The notes beneath the pieces are model-generated. The model was not told the origin of the DNA, did not search any database, and saw only the letters and a list, made by a program, of their open reading frames with translations. Of a stretch of 64,000 nt of DNA, positions 1 to 12,127 are shown in pieces (position 1 is the first letter of the stretch; every line of letters begins with the position of its first letter). The position numbers and the translations under genes are program-made. Source of the DNA: Rallus limicola (Eukaryota; Chordata; Aves; Gruiformes; Rallidae); assembly GCA_022605955.1 (NCBI GenBank), contig JAKCOZ010000329.1, positions 62,001 through 126,000 of the forward strand. Direction: 5' to 3'.

Positions 1-273
1 AAGCAGACCCTGTCACTTTGGCTCTCAGCCTTTTCCTTTGCCTGGAAAGAAGGAACATACCTGCTACCTCCTACGGTGCTCTTCTCGGCCCTAGCAGACT
101 GCAGTTCAAAACATGCTAAACGTCCAGCAATAACTCCCAAAGTAAAGAAGCTAGGCCTGAAAGGCATAGCTTGTCTGAAACCTCCTAACAGGACACACAA
201 GCAGACCCTGTCACTTTGGCTCTCAGCCTTTTCCTTTGCCTGGAAAGAGGGAACATGCCTGGAACCTCCTACG

Positions 274-471
274 GTGCTTTTCTCGGCCCTAGCAGACTGC
301 AGTTCAAAACATGCTAAACGTCCAGCAATAACTCCCAAAGTAAAGAAGCTAGGCATGAAAGGCATAGCTTGTCTGAAACCTCCTAACAGGACACACAAGC
401 AGACCCTGTCACTTTGGCTCTCAGCCTTTTCCTTTGCCTGGAAAGAGGGAACATGCCTGGAACCTCCTACG
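274..471 (+). repeat. Reference monomer (198 bp)
   Basis: This is a typical unit, numbered from gtgc at 274; the next gtgc begins at 472. It holds the 8-bp palindrome actgcagt (296-303, a PstI site), present in most monomers and lost where tgcagttc is replaced by tgctgttc, tgccgttc or tgtagttc. It also holds a near-duplicate 13-base motif, ctgaaacctccta and ctggaacctccta, 84 bp apart, and gcctggaa twice 19 bp apart. These are the only internal repeats I could find, so the 198-bp unit does not look like a recent dimer. The length is close to one nucleosome plus linker. No match to the CENP-B box pattern (nTTCGnnnnAnnCGGGn) is visible on either strand. Confidence 0.95.
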
Positions 472-1860
472 GTGCTTTTCTCGGCCCTAGCAGACTGCAG
501 TTCAAAACATGCTAAACGTCCAGCAATAACTCCCAAAGTAAAGAAGCTAGGACTGAAAGGCATAGCTTGTCTGAAACCTCCTAACAGGAAACACAAGCAG
601 ACCCTGTCACTTTGGCTCTCAGCCTTTTCCTTGGCCTGGAAAGAAGGAACATACCTGCTACCTCCTACAGTGCTTTTCTCGGCCCTAGCAGACTGCAGTT
701 CAAAACATGCTAAACGTCCAGCAATAACTCCCAAAGTAAAGAAGCTAGGACTGAAAGGCATAGCTTGTCTGAAACCTCCTAACAGGACACACAAGCAGAC
801 CCTGTCACTTTGGCTCTCAGCCTTTTCCTTTGCCTGGAAAGAGGGAACATGCCTGGAACCTCCTACGGTGCTTTTCTCGGCCCTAGCAGACTGCAGTTCA
901 AAACATGCTAAACGTCCAGCAATAACTCCCAAAGTAAAGAAGCTAGGCATGAAAGGCATAGCTTGTCTGAAACCTCCTAACAGGACACACAAGCAGACCC
1001 TGTCACTTTGGCTCTCAGCCTTTTCCTTTGCCTGGAAAGAGGGAACATGCCTGGAACCTCCTACGGTGCTTTTCTCGGCCCTAGCAGACTGCTGTTCAAA
1101 ACATGCTAAATGTCCAGCAATAACTCCCAAAGTAAAGAAGCTAGGACTGAAAGGCATAGCTTGCCTGAAACTTCCTAACAGGACACACAAGCAGACCCTG
1201 TCACTTTGGCTCTCAGCCTTTTCCTTTGCCTGGAAAGAAGGAACATACCTGCTACCTCCTACAGTGCTTTCCTCGGTCCTAGCAGACTGCAGTTCAAAAC
1301 ATGCTAAACGTCCAGCAATAACTCCCAAAGTAAAGAAGCTAGGCATGAAAGGCATAGCTTGTCTGAAACCTCCTAACAGGACACACAAGCAGACCCTGTC
1401 ACTTTGGCTCTCAGCCTTTTCCTTTGCCTGGAAAGAGGGAACATGCCTGGAACCTCCTACGGTGCTTTTCTCGGCCCTAGCAGACTGCAGTTCAAAACAT
1501 GCTAAACGTCCAGCAATAACTCCCAAAGTAAAGAAGCTAGGACTGAAAGGCATAGCTTGTCTGAAACCTCCTAACAGGACACACAAGCAGACCCTGTCAC
1601 TTTGGCTCTCAGCCTTTTCCTTTGCCTGGAAAGAGGGAACATGCCTGGAACCTCCTACGGTGCTTTTCTCGGCCCTAGCAGACTGCAGTTCAAAACATGC
1701 TAAACGTCCAGCAATAACTCCCAAAGTAAAGAAGCTAGGACTGAAAGGCATAGCTTGTCTGAAACCTCCTAACAGGACACACAAGCAGACCCTGTCACTT
1801 TGGCTCTCAGCCTTTTCCTTTGCCTGGAAAGAAGGAACATACCTGCTACCTCCTACAGTG

Positions 1861-3246
1861 CTTTCCTCGGTCCTATCAGACTGCAGTTCAAAACATGCTA
1901 AACGTCCAGCAATAACTCCCAAAGTAAAGAAGCTAGGCCTGAAAGGCATAGCTTGTCTGAAACCTCCTAACAGGACACACAAGCAGACCCTGTCACTTTG
2001 GCTCTCAGCCTTTTCCTTTGCCTGGAAAGAGGGAACATGCCTGGAACCTCCTACGGTGCTTTTCTCGGCCCTAGCAGACTGCAGTTCAAAACATGCTAAA
2101 CGTCCAGCAATAACTCCCAAAGTAAAGAAGCTAGGACTGAAAGGCATAGCTTGTCTGAAACCTCCTAACAGGACACACAAGCAGACCCTGTCACTTTGGC
2201 TCTCAGCCTTTTCCTTTGCCTGGAAAGAAGGAACATACCTGCTACCTCCTACGGTGCTTTTCTCGGCCCTAGCAGACTGCAGTTCAAAACATGCTAAACG
2301 TCCAGCAATAACTCCCAAAGTAAAGAAGCTAGGCCTGAAAGGCATAGCTTGTCTGAAACCTCCTAACAGGACACACAAGCAGACCCTGTCACTTTGGCTC
2401 TCAGCCTTTTCCTTTGCCTGGAAAGAGGGAACATGCCTGGAACCTCCTACGGTGCTTTTCTCGGCCCTAGCAGACTGCAGTTCAAAACATGCTAAACGTC
2501 CAGCAATAACTCCCAAAGTAAAGAAGCTAGGCATGAAAGGCATAGCTTGTCTGAAACCTCCTAACAGGACACACAAGCAGACCCTGTCACTTTGGCTCTC
2601 AGCCTTTTCCTTTGCCTGGAAAGAGGGAACATGCCTGGAACCTCCTACGGTGCTTTTCTCGGCCCTAGCAGACTGCAGTTCAAAACATGCTAAACGTCCA
2701 GCAATAACTCCCAAAGTAAAGAAGCTAGGACTGAAAGGCATAGCTTGTCTGAAACCTCCTAACAGGAAACACAAGCAGACCCTGTCACTTTGGCTCTCAG
2801 CCTTTTCCTTTGCCTGGAAAGAAGGAACATACCTGCTACCTCCTACGGTGCTTTTCTCGGCCCTAGCAGACTGCAGTTCAAAACATGCTAAACGTCCAGC
2901 AATAACTCCCAAAGTAAAGAAGCTAGGCATGAAAGGCATAGCTTGTCTGAAACCTCCTAACAGGACACACAAGCAGACCCTGTCACTTTGGCTCTCAGCC
3001 TTTTCCTTTGCCTGGAAAGAGGGAACATGCCTGGAACCTCCTACGGTGCTTTTCTCGGCCCTAGCAGACTGCAGTTCAAAACATGCTAAACGTCCAGCAA
3101 TAACTCCCAAAGTAAAGAAGCTAGGACTGAAAGGCATAGCTTGTCTGAAACCTCCTAACAGGACACACAAGCAGACCCTGTCACTTTGGCTCTCAGCCTT
3201 TTCCTTTGCCTGGAAAGAAGGAACATACCTGCTACCTCCTACAGTG
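1861..3246. repeat. 7-monomer higher-order unit (1386 bp), copy 1
   Basis: The unit begins at ctttcctcggtcctatcag, a combination found only at unit starts. The order of central-site variants is CC, AC, CC, CA, AC (with ggaaacac), CA, AC. The second, fifth and seventh monomers end in the gaaggaacatacctgctacc variant. The next copy starts exactly 1386 bp later. This is a classical higher-order repeat: monomers within the unit differ from one another more than copies of the unit do. Confidence 0.88.
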
Positions 3247-4604
3247 CTTTCCTCGGTCCTATCAGACTGCAGTTCAAAACATGCTAAACGTCCAGCAATA
3301 ACTCCCAAAGTAAAGAAGCTAGGCCTGAAAGGCATAGCTTGTCTGAAACCTCCTAACAGGACACACAAGCAGACCCTGTCACTTTGGCTCTCAGCCTTTT
3401 CCTTTGCCTGGAAAGAGGGAACATGCCTGGAACCTCCTACGGTGCTTTTCTCGGCCCTAGCAGACTGCAGTTCAAAACATGCTAAACGTCCAGCAATAAC
3501 TCCCAAAGTAAAGAAGCTAGGACTGAAAGGCATAGCTTGTCTGAAACCTCCTAACAGGACACACAAGCAGACCCTGTCACTTTGGCTCTCAGCCTTTTCC
3601 TTTGCCTGGAAAGAAGGAACATACCTGCTACCTCCTACGGTGCTTTTCTCGGCCCTAGCAGACTGCAGTTCAAAACATGCTAAACGTCCAGCAATAACTC
3701 CCAAAGTAAAGAAGCTAGGCCTGAAAGGCATAGCTTGTCTGAAACCTCCTAACAGGACACACAAGCAGACCCTGTCACTTTGGCTCTCAGCCTTTTCCTT
3801 TGCCTGGAAAGAGGGAACATGCCTGGAACCTCCTACGGTGCTTTTCTCGGCCCTAGCAGACTGCAGTTCAAAACATGCTAAACGTCCAGCAATAACTCCC
3901 AAAGTAAAGAAGCTAGGCATGAAAGGCATAGCTTGTCTGAAACCTCCTAACAGGACACACAAGCAGACCCTGTCACTTTGGCTCTCAGCCTTTTCCTTTG
4001 CCTGGAAAGAGGGAACATGCCTGGAACCTCCTACGGTGCTTTTCTCGGCCCTAGCAGACTGCAGTTCAAAACATGCTAAACGTCCAGCAATAACTCCCAA
4101 AGTAAAGAAGCTAGGACTGAAAGGCATAGCTTGTCTGAAACCTCCTAACAGGAAACACAAGCAGACCCTGTCACTTTGGCTCTCAGCCTTTTCCTTTGCC
4201 TGGAAAGAAGGAACATACCTGCTACCTCCTACAGTGCTTTTCTCGGCCCTAGCAGACTGCAGTTCAAAACATGCTAAACGTCCAGCAATAACTCCCAAAG
4301 TAAAGAAGCTAGGCATGAAAGGCATAGCTTGTCTGAAACCTCCTAACAGGACACACAAGCAGACCCTGTCACTTTGGCTCTCAGCCTTTTCCTTTGCCTG
4401 GAAAGAGGGAACATGCCTGGAACCTCCTACGGTGCTTTTCTCGGCCCTAGCAGACTGCAGTTCAAAACATGCTAAACGTCCAGCAATAACTCCCAAAGTA
4501 AAGAAGCTAGGACTGAAAGGCATAGCTTGTCTGAAACCTCCTAACAGGACACACAAGCAGACCCTGTCACTTTGGCTCTCAGCCTTTTCCTTTGCCTGGA
4601 AAGA
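3247..4604. repeat. 7-monomer higher-order unit, copy 2 (diverges in last monomer)
   Basis: It has the same variant order as 1861-3246. It differs at least by acagtgc against acggtgc near the end of the fifth monomer (about 4230 against 2844). At 4605 the seventh monomer has gaggg in place of gaagg, and the order then leaves the 7-monomer pattern. This truncation inside a monomer marks an exchange point. Confidence 0.85.
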
Positions 4605-5594
4605 GGGAACATGCCTGGAACCTCCTACGGTGCTTTTCTCGGCCCTAGCAGACTGCAGTTCAAAACATGCTAAACGTCCAGCAATAACTCCCAAAGTAAA
4701 GAAGCTAGGACTGAAAGGCATAGCTTGTCTGAAACCTCCTAACAGGACACACAAGCAGACCCTGTCACTTTGGCTCTCAGCCTTTTCCTTCGCCTGGAAA
4801 GAGGGAACATGCCTGGAACTTCCTACGGTGCTTTTCTCGGCCCTAGCAGACTGCTGTTCAAAACATGCTAAACGTCCAGCAATAACTCCCAAAGTAAAGA
4901 AGCTAGGCATGAAAGGCATAGCTTGTCTGAAACCTCCTAACAGGACACACAAGCAGACCCTGTCACTTTGGCTCTCAGCCTTTTCCTTTGCCTGGAAAGA
5001 AGGAACATGCCTGGAACCTGCTACGGTGCTTTCCTCGGCCCTAGCAGACTGCAGTTCAAAACATGCTAAACGTCCAGCAATAACTCCCAAAGTAAAGAAG
5101 CTAGGCCTGAAAGGCATAGCTTGTCTGAAACCTCCTAACAGGACACACAAGCAGACCCTGTCACTTTGGCTCTCAGCCTTTTCCTTTGCCTGGAAAGAGG
5201 GAACATGCCTGGAACCTCCTACGGTTCTTTTCTCGGCCCTAGCAGACTGCAGTTCAAAACATGCTAAACGTCCAGCAATAACTCCCAAAGTCAAGAAGCT
5301 AGGACTGAAAGGCATAGCTTGTCTGAAACCTCCTAACAGGACACACAAGCAGACCCTGTCACTTTGGCTCTCAGCCTTTTCCTTTGCCTGGAAAGAGGGA
5401 ACATGCCTGGAACCTCCTACGGTGCTTTTCTCGGCCCTAGCAGACTGCAGTTCAAAACATGCTAAACGTCCAGCAATAACTCCCAAAGTAAAGAAGCTAG
5501 GCCTGAAAGGCATAGCTTGTCTGAAACCTCCTAACAGGACACACAAGCAGACCCTGTCACTTTGGCTCTCAGCCTTTTCCTTTGCCTGGAAAGA

Positions 5595-5598
5595 GGGG
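5595..5598. other. Single-base insertion (gggg for ggg)
   Basis: The monomer reads aagaggggaac where others read aagagggaac. It is the only insertion I found in the window and is absent from the matching place in copy B (about 18068). It therefore arose after the 63-monomer duplication, or is a homopolymer sequencing error. It shifts the plus-strand open frame. Confidence 0.8.
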
Positions 5599-5639
5599 AA
5601 CATGCCTGGAACCTCCTACGGTGCTTTTCTCGGCCCTAG

Positions 5640-8600
5640 CAGACTGCAGTTCAAAACATGCTAAACGTCCAGCAATAACTCCCAAAGTAAAGAAGCTAGG
5701 CATGAAAGGCATAGCTTGTCTGAAACCTCCTAACAGGACACACAAGCAGACCCTGTCACTTTGGCTCTCAGCCTTTTCCTTTGCCTGGAAAGAGGGAACA
5801 TGCCTGGAACCTCCTACGGTGCTTTTCTCGGCCCTAGCAGACTGCAGTTCAAAACATGCTAAACGTCCAGCAATAACTCCCAAAGTAAAGAAGCTAGGAC
5901 TGAAAGGCATAGCTTGTCTGAAACCTCCTAACAGGACACACAAGCAGACCCTGTCACTTTGGCTCTCAGCCTTTTCCTTTGCCTGGAAAGAGGGAACATG
6001 CCTGGAACCTCCTACGGTGCTTTTCTCGGCCCTAGCAGACTGCAGTTCAAAACATGCTAAACGTCCAGCAATAACTCCCAAAGTAAAGAAGCTAGGACTG
6101 AAAGGCATAGCTTGTCTGAAACCTCCTAACAGGACACACAAGCAGACCCTGTCACTTTGGCTCTCAGCCTTTTCCTTTGCCTGGAAAGAGGGAACATGCC
6201 TGGAACCTCCTACGGTGCTTTTCTCGGCCCTAGCAGACTGCAGTTCAAAACATGCTAAACGTCCAGCAATAACTCCCAAAGTAAAGAAGCTAGGACTGAA
6301 AGGCATAGCTTGTCTGAAACCTCCTAACAGGACACACAAGCAGACCCTGTCACTTTGGCTCTCAGCCTTTTCCTTTGCCTGGAAAGAGGGAACATGCCTG
6401 GAACCTCCTACGGTGCTTTTCTCGGCCCTAGCAGACTGCAGTTCAAAACATGCTAAACGTCCAGCAATAACTCCCAAAGTAAAGAAGCTAGGACTGAAAG
6501 GCATAGCTTGTCTGAAACCTCCTAACAGGACACACAAGCAGACCCTGTCACTTTGGCTCTCAGCCTTTTCCTTTGCCTGGAAAGAGGGAACATACCTGCT
6601 ACCTCCTACAGTGCTTTTCTCGGCCCTAGCAGACTGCAGTTCAAATCATGCTAAACGTCCAGCAATAACTCCCAAAGTAAAGAAGCTAGGCATGAAAGGC
6701 ATAGCTTGTCTGAAACCTCCTAACAGGACACACAAGCAGACCCTGTCACTTTGGCTCTCAGCCTTTTCCTTTGCCTGGAAAGAGGGAACATGCCTGGAAC
6801 CTCCTACGGTGCTTTTCTCGGCCCTAGCAGACTGCTGTTCAAAACATGCTAAACGTCCAGCAATAACTCCCAAAGTAAAGAAGCTAGGCATGAAAGGCAT
6901 AGCTTGTCTGAAACTTCCTAACAGGACACACAAGCAGACCCTGTCACTTTGGCTCTCAGCCTTTTCCTTTGCCTGGAAAGAAGGAACATACCTGCTACCT
7001 CCTACAGTGCTTTCCTCGGTCCTAGCAGACTGCAGTTCAAAACATGCTAAACGTCCAGCAATAACTCCCAAAGTAAAGAAGCTAGGCATGAAAGGCATAG
7101 CTTGTCTGAAACCTCCTAACAGGACACACAAGCAGACCCTGTCACTTTGGCTCTCAGCCTTTTCCTTTGCCTGGAAAGAGGGAACATGCCTGGAACCTCC
7201 TACGGTGCTTTTCTCGGCCCTAGCAGACTGCAGTTCAAAACATGCTAAATGTCCAGCAATAACTCCCAAAGTAAAGAAGCTAGGACTGACAGGCATAGCT
7301 TGTCTGAAACCTCCTAACAGGACACACAAGCAGACCCTGTCACTTTGGCTCTCAGCCTTTTCCTTTGCCTGGAAAGAGGGAACATGCCTGGAACCTCCTA
7401 CGGTGCTTTTCTCGGCCCTAGCAGACTGCAGTTCAAAACATGCTAAACGTCCAGCAATAACTCCCAAAGTAAAGAAGCTAGGCCTGAAAGGCATAGCTTG
7501 TCTGAAACCTCCTAACAGGACACACAAGCAGACCCTGTCACTTTGGCTCTCAGCCTTTTCCTTTGCCTGGAAAGAAGGAACATACCTGCTACCTCCTACA
7601 GTGCTTTCCTCGGTCCTAGCAGACTGCAGTTCAAAACATGCTAAACGTCCAGCAATAACTCCCAAAGTAAAGAAGCTAGGACTGAAAGGCATAGCTTGTC
7701 TGAAACCTCCTAACAGGACACACAAGCAGACCCTGTCACTTTGGCTCTCAGCCTTTTCCTTTGCCTGGAAAGAGGGAACATGCCTGGAACCTCCTACGGT
7801 GCTTTTCTCGGCCCTAGCAGACTGCAGTTCAAAACATGCTAAACGTCCAGCAATAACTCCCAAAGTAAAGAAGCTAGGACTGAAAGGCATAGCTTGTCTG
7901 AAACCTCCTAACAGGACACACAAGCAGACCCTGTCACTTTGGCTCTCAGCCTTTTCCTTTGCCTGGAAAGAGGGAACATGCCTGGAACCTCCTACGGTGC
8001 TTTTCTCGGCCCTAGCAGACTGCAGTTCAAAACATGCTAAACGTCCAGCAATAACTCCCAAAGTAAAGAAGCTAGGCATGAAAGGCATAGCTTGTCTGAA
8101 ACCTCCTAACAGGACACACAAGCAGACCCTGTCACTTTGGCTCTCAGCCTTTTCCTTTGCCTGGAAAGAGGGAACATGCCTGGAACCTCCTACGGTGCTT
8201 TTCTCGGCCCTAGCAGACTGCAGTTCAAAACATGCTAAACGTCCAGCAATAACTCCCAAAGTAAAGAAGCTAGGACTGAAAGGCATAGCTTGTCTGAAAC
8301 CTCCTAACAGGACACACAAGCAGACCCTGTCACTTTGGCTCTCAGCCTTTTCCTTTGCCTGGAAAGAGGGAACATGCCTGGAACCTCCTACGGTGCTTTT
8401 CTCGGCCCTAGCAGACTGCAGTTCAAAACATGCTAAACGTCCAGCAATAACTCCCAAAGTAAAGAAGCTAGGCATGAAAGGCATAGCTTGTCTGAAACCT
8501 CCTAACAGGACACACAAGCAGACCCTGTCACTTTGGCTCTCAGCCTTTTCCTTTGCCTGGAAAGAGGGAACATGCCTGGAACCTCCTACGGTGCTTTTCT

Positions 8601-10983
8601 CGGCCCTAGCAGACTGCAGTTCAAAACATGCTAAACGTCCAGCAATAACTCCCAAAGTAAAGAAGCTAGGACTGAAAGGCATAGCTTGTCTGAAACCTCC
8701 TAACAGGACACACAAGCAGACCCTGTCACTTTGGCTCTCAGCCTTTTCCTTTGCCTGGAAAGAGGGAACATGCCTGGAACCTCCTACGGTGCTTTTCTCG
8801 GCCCTAGCAGACTGCAGTTCAAAACATGCTAAACGTCCAGCAATAACTCCCAAAGTAAAGAAGCTAGGACTGAAAGGCATAGCTTGTCTGAAACCTCCTA
8901 ACAGGACACACAAGCAGACCCTGTCACTTTGGCTCTCAGCCTTTTCCTTTGCCTGGAAAGAGGGAACATGCCTGGAACCTCCTACGGTGCTTTTCTCGGC
9001 CCTAGCAGACTGCAGTTCAAAACATGCTAAACGTCCAGCAATAACTCCCAAAGTAAAGAAGCTAGGCATGAAAGGCATAGCTTGTCTGAAACCTCCTAAC
9101 AGGACACACAAGCAGACCCTGTCACTTTGGCTCTCAGCCTTTTCCTTTGCCTGGAAAGAGGGAACATGCCTGGAACCTCCTACGGTGCTTTTCTCGGCCC
9201 TAGCAGACTGCTGTTCAAAACATGCTAAACGTCCAGCAATAACTCCCAAAGTAAAGAAGCTAGGCCTGAAAGGCATAGCTTGTCTGAAACCTCCTAACAG
9301 GACACACAAGCAGACCCTGTCACTTTGGCTCTCAGCCTTTTCCTTTGCCTGGAAAGAGGGAACATGCCTGGAACCTCCTACGGTGCTTTTCTCGGCCCTA
9401 GCAGACTGCAGTTCAAAACATGCTAAACGTCCAGCAATAACTCCCAAAGTAAAGAAGCTAGGACTGAAAGGCATAGCTTGTCTGAAACCTCCTAACAGGA
9501 CACACAAGCAGACCCTGTCACTTTGGCTCTCAGCCTTTTCCTTTGCCTGGAAAGAGGGAACATGCCTGGAACCTCCTACGGTGCTTTTCTCGGCCCTAGC
9601 AGACTGCTGTTCAAAACATGCTAAACGTCCAGCAATAACTCCCAAAGTAAAGAAGCTAGGCATGAAAGGCATAGCTTGTCTGAAACCTCCTAACAGGACA
9701 CACAAGCAGACCCTGTCACTTTGGCTCTCAGCCTTTTCCTTTGCCTGGAAAGAAGGAACATGCTTGGAACCTGCTACGGTGCTTTCCTCGGCCCTAGCAG
9801 ACTGCAGTTCAAAACATGCTAAACGTCCAGCAATAACTCCCAAAGTAAAGAAGCTAGGCCTGAAAGGCATAGCTTGTCTGAAACCTCCTAACAGGACACA
9901 CAAGCAGACCCTGTCACTTTGGCTCTCAGCCTTTTCCTTTGCCTGGAAAGAGGGAACATGCCTGGAACCTCCTACGGTGCTTTTCTCGGCCCTAGCAGAC
10001 TGCTGTTCAAAACATGCTAAACGTCCAGCAATAACTCCCAAAGTAAAGAAGCTAGGCATGAAAGGCATAGCTTGTCTGAAACTTCCTAACAGGACACACA
10101 AGCAGACCCTGTCACTTTGGCTCTCAGCCTTTTCCTTTGCCTGGAAAGAAGGAACATACCTGCTACCTCCTACAGTGCTTTCCTCGGTCCTAGCAGACTG
10201 CAGTTCAAAACATGCTAAACGTCCAGCAATAACTCCCAAAGTAAAGAAGCTAGGCATGAAAGGCATAGCTTGTCTGAAACCTCCTAACAGGACACACAAG
10301 CAGACCCTGTCACTTTGGCTCTCAGCCTTTTCCTTTGCCTGGAAAGAGGGAACATGCCTGGAACCTCCTACGGTGCTTTTCTCGGCCCTAGCAGACTGCA
10401 GTTCAAAACATGCTAAACGTCCAGCAATAACTCCCAAAGTAAAGAAGCTAGGACTGAAAGGCATAGCTTGTCTGAAACCTCCTAACAGGACACACAAGCA
10501 GACCCTGTCACTTTGGCTCTCAGCCTTTTCCTTTGCCTGGAAAGAGGGAACATGCCTGGAACCTCCTACGGTGCTTTTCTCGGCCCTAGCAGACTGCAGT
10601 TCAAAACATGCTAAACGTCCAGCAATAACTCCCAAAGTAAAGAAGCTAGGCATGAAAGGCATAGCTTGTCTGAAACCTCCTAACAGGACACACAAGCAGA
10701 CCCTGTCACTTTGGCTCTCAGCCTTTTCCTTTGCCTGGAAAGAGGGAACATGCCTGGAACCTCCTACGGTGCTTTTCTCGGCCCTAGCAGACTGCAGTTC
10801 AAAACATGCTAAACGTCCAGTATAACTCCCAAAGTAAAGAAGCTAGGACTGAAAGGCATAGCTTGTCTGAAACCTCCTAACAGGACACACAAGCAGACCC
10901 TGTCACTTTGGCTCTCAGCCTTTTCCTTTGCCTGGAAAGAGGGAACATGCCTGGAACCTCCTACGGTGCTTTTCTCGGCATAG
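5640..10983. repeat. 27-monomer block U1 (5344 bp)
   Basis: This block of 27 monomers less 2 bp ends in the paired deletions at 10820 and 10977. Useful internal markers are a monomer with aaatcatgc (6641), one with aaatgtcc plus ctgacagg (about 7250-7290), and one with cctgctacggtgctttcctcgg (about 9770). The following sequence, 10984-12127, repeats the first monomers of the same block at an offset of 5344 bp, so the block was once in longer tandem. Confidence 0.88.
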
Positions 10984-10984
10984 C
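10820..10984. other. Linked complex deletions, first occurrence
   Basis: Two lesions lie 157 bp apart: gtataac (10820-10826) replaces gcaataac, and ggcatagc (10977-10984) replaces ggccctagc. Each is a 1-bp loss combined with a base change. Together they shift the plus frame twice and end the open frame at 10825. They mark block ends and let copies be traced. Confidence 0.9.
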
Positions 10985-12127
10985 AGACTGCAGTTCAAAA
11001 CATGCTAAACGTCCAGCAATAACTCCCAAAGTAAAGAAGCTAGGCATGAAAGGCATAGCTTGTCTGAAACCTCCTAACAGGACACACAAGCAGACCCTGT
11101 CACTTTGGCTCTCAGCCTTTTCCTTTGCCTGGAAAGAGGGAACATGCCTGGAACCTCCTACGGTGCTTTTCTCGGCCCTAGCAGACTGCAGTTCAAAACA
11201 TGCTAAACGTCCAGCAATAACTCCCAAAGTAAAGAAGCTAGGACTGAAAGGCATAGCTTGTCTGAAACCTCCTAACAGGACACACAAGCAGACCCTGTCA
11301 CTTTGGCTCTCAGCCTTTTCCTTTGCCTGGAAAGAGGGAACATGCCTGGAACCTCCTACGGTGCTTTTCTCGGCCCTAGCAGACTGCAGTTCAAAACATG
11401 CTAAACGTCCAGCAATAACTCCCAAAGTAAAGAAGCTAGGACTGAAAGGCATAGCTTGTCTGAAACCTCCTAACAGGACACACAAGCAGACCCTGTCACT
11501 TTGGCTCTCAGCCTTTTCCTTTGCCTGGAAAGAGGGAACATGCCTGGAACCTCCTACGGTGCTTTTCTCGGCCCTAGCAGACTGCAGTTCAAAACATGCT
11601 AAACGTCCAGCAATAACTCCCAAAGTAAAGAAGCTAGGACTGAAAGGCATAGCTTGTCTGAAACCTCCTAACAGGACACACAAGCAGACCCTGTCACTTT
11701 GGCTCTCAGCCTTTTCCTTTGCCTGGAAAGAGGGAACATGCCTGGAACCTCCTACGGTGCTTTTCTCGGCCCTAGCAGACTGCAGTTCAAAACATGCTAA
11801 ACGTCCAGCAATAACTCCCAAAGTAAAGAAGCTAGGACTGAAAGGCATAGCTTGTCTGAAACCTCCTAACAGGACACACAAGCAGACCCTGTCACTTTGG
11901 CTCTCAGCCTTTTCCTTTGCCTGGAAAGAGGGAACATACCTGCTACCTCCTACAGTGCTTTTCTCGGCCCTAGCAGACTGCAGTTCAAATCATGCTAAAC
12001 GTCCAGCAATAACTCCCAAAGTAAAGAAGCTAGGCATGAAAGGCATAGCTTGTCTGAAACCTCCTAACAGGACACACAAGCAGACCCTGTCACTTTGGCT
12101 CTCAGCCTTTTCCTTTGCCTGGAAAGA
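10984..12127. repeat. Start of a second 27-monomer block, truncated
   Basis: It repeats the first monomers of U1 in order (central sites CA, AC, AC, AC, AC, then the aaatcatgc monomer at 11985). At 12128 it switches into 7-monomer-type sequence. In copy B the equivalent stretch, 23456-24599, continues into a nearly full block, so the truncation here is a secondary event. Confidence 0.82.

Larger units (their letters stand above)
1..12127. repeat. 63-monomer block, copy A (left end outside window)
   Basis: This stretch matches 12474-24599 at an offset of 12473 bp, falling to 12472 bp after an extra g at 5595-5598. Rare variants prove the pairing: gctcttctcgg near 80 and 12553, ttccttggcc near 628 and 13101, ttccttcgcc near 4791 and 17264, aaatcatgc near 6644 and 19116. 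I found three differences: t at 1111 against c at 13584, c at 5045 against t at 17518, and the extra g. The match ends at 12128, where copy A has gaagg and copy B has gaggg. The period is 63 monomers less 2 bp. Recent duplication by unequal exchange is the simplest reading; an assembly artefact is the main alternative. Confidence 0.93.

Noticed and set aside
180..200. Hairpin at cctcctaacagg as a terminator or recombination site
   Set aside because: Only a 3-bp stem around six bases and no T-run; it is present in every monomer.
290..310. Pol III-like A/B boxes (tagcagactg next to agttcaaaac), suggesting a tRNA- or SINE-derived monomer
   Set aside because: The matches to the box consensus are weak, and the two boxes would be almost touching, unlike the usual 30-60 bp spacing. 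No cloverleaf can be drawn.
10908..10950. Unique N-terminus MALSLFLCLERGNMPG as a signal peptide
   Set aside because: It is the out-of-frame translation of an ordinary monomer joined by the ggcatagc deletion. It recurs identically at 23380, 28526, 30108, 33473 and 37432.
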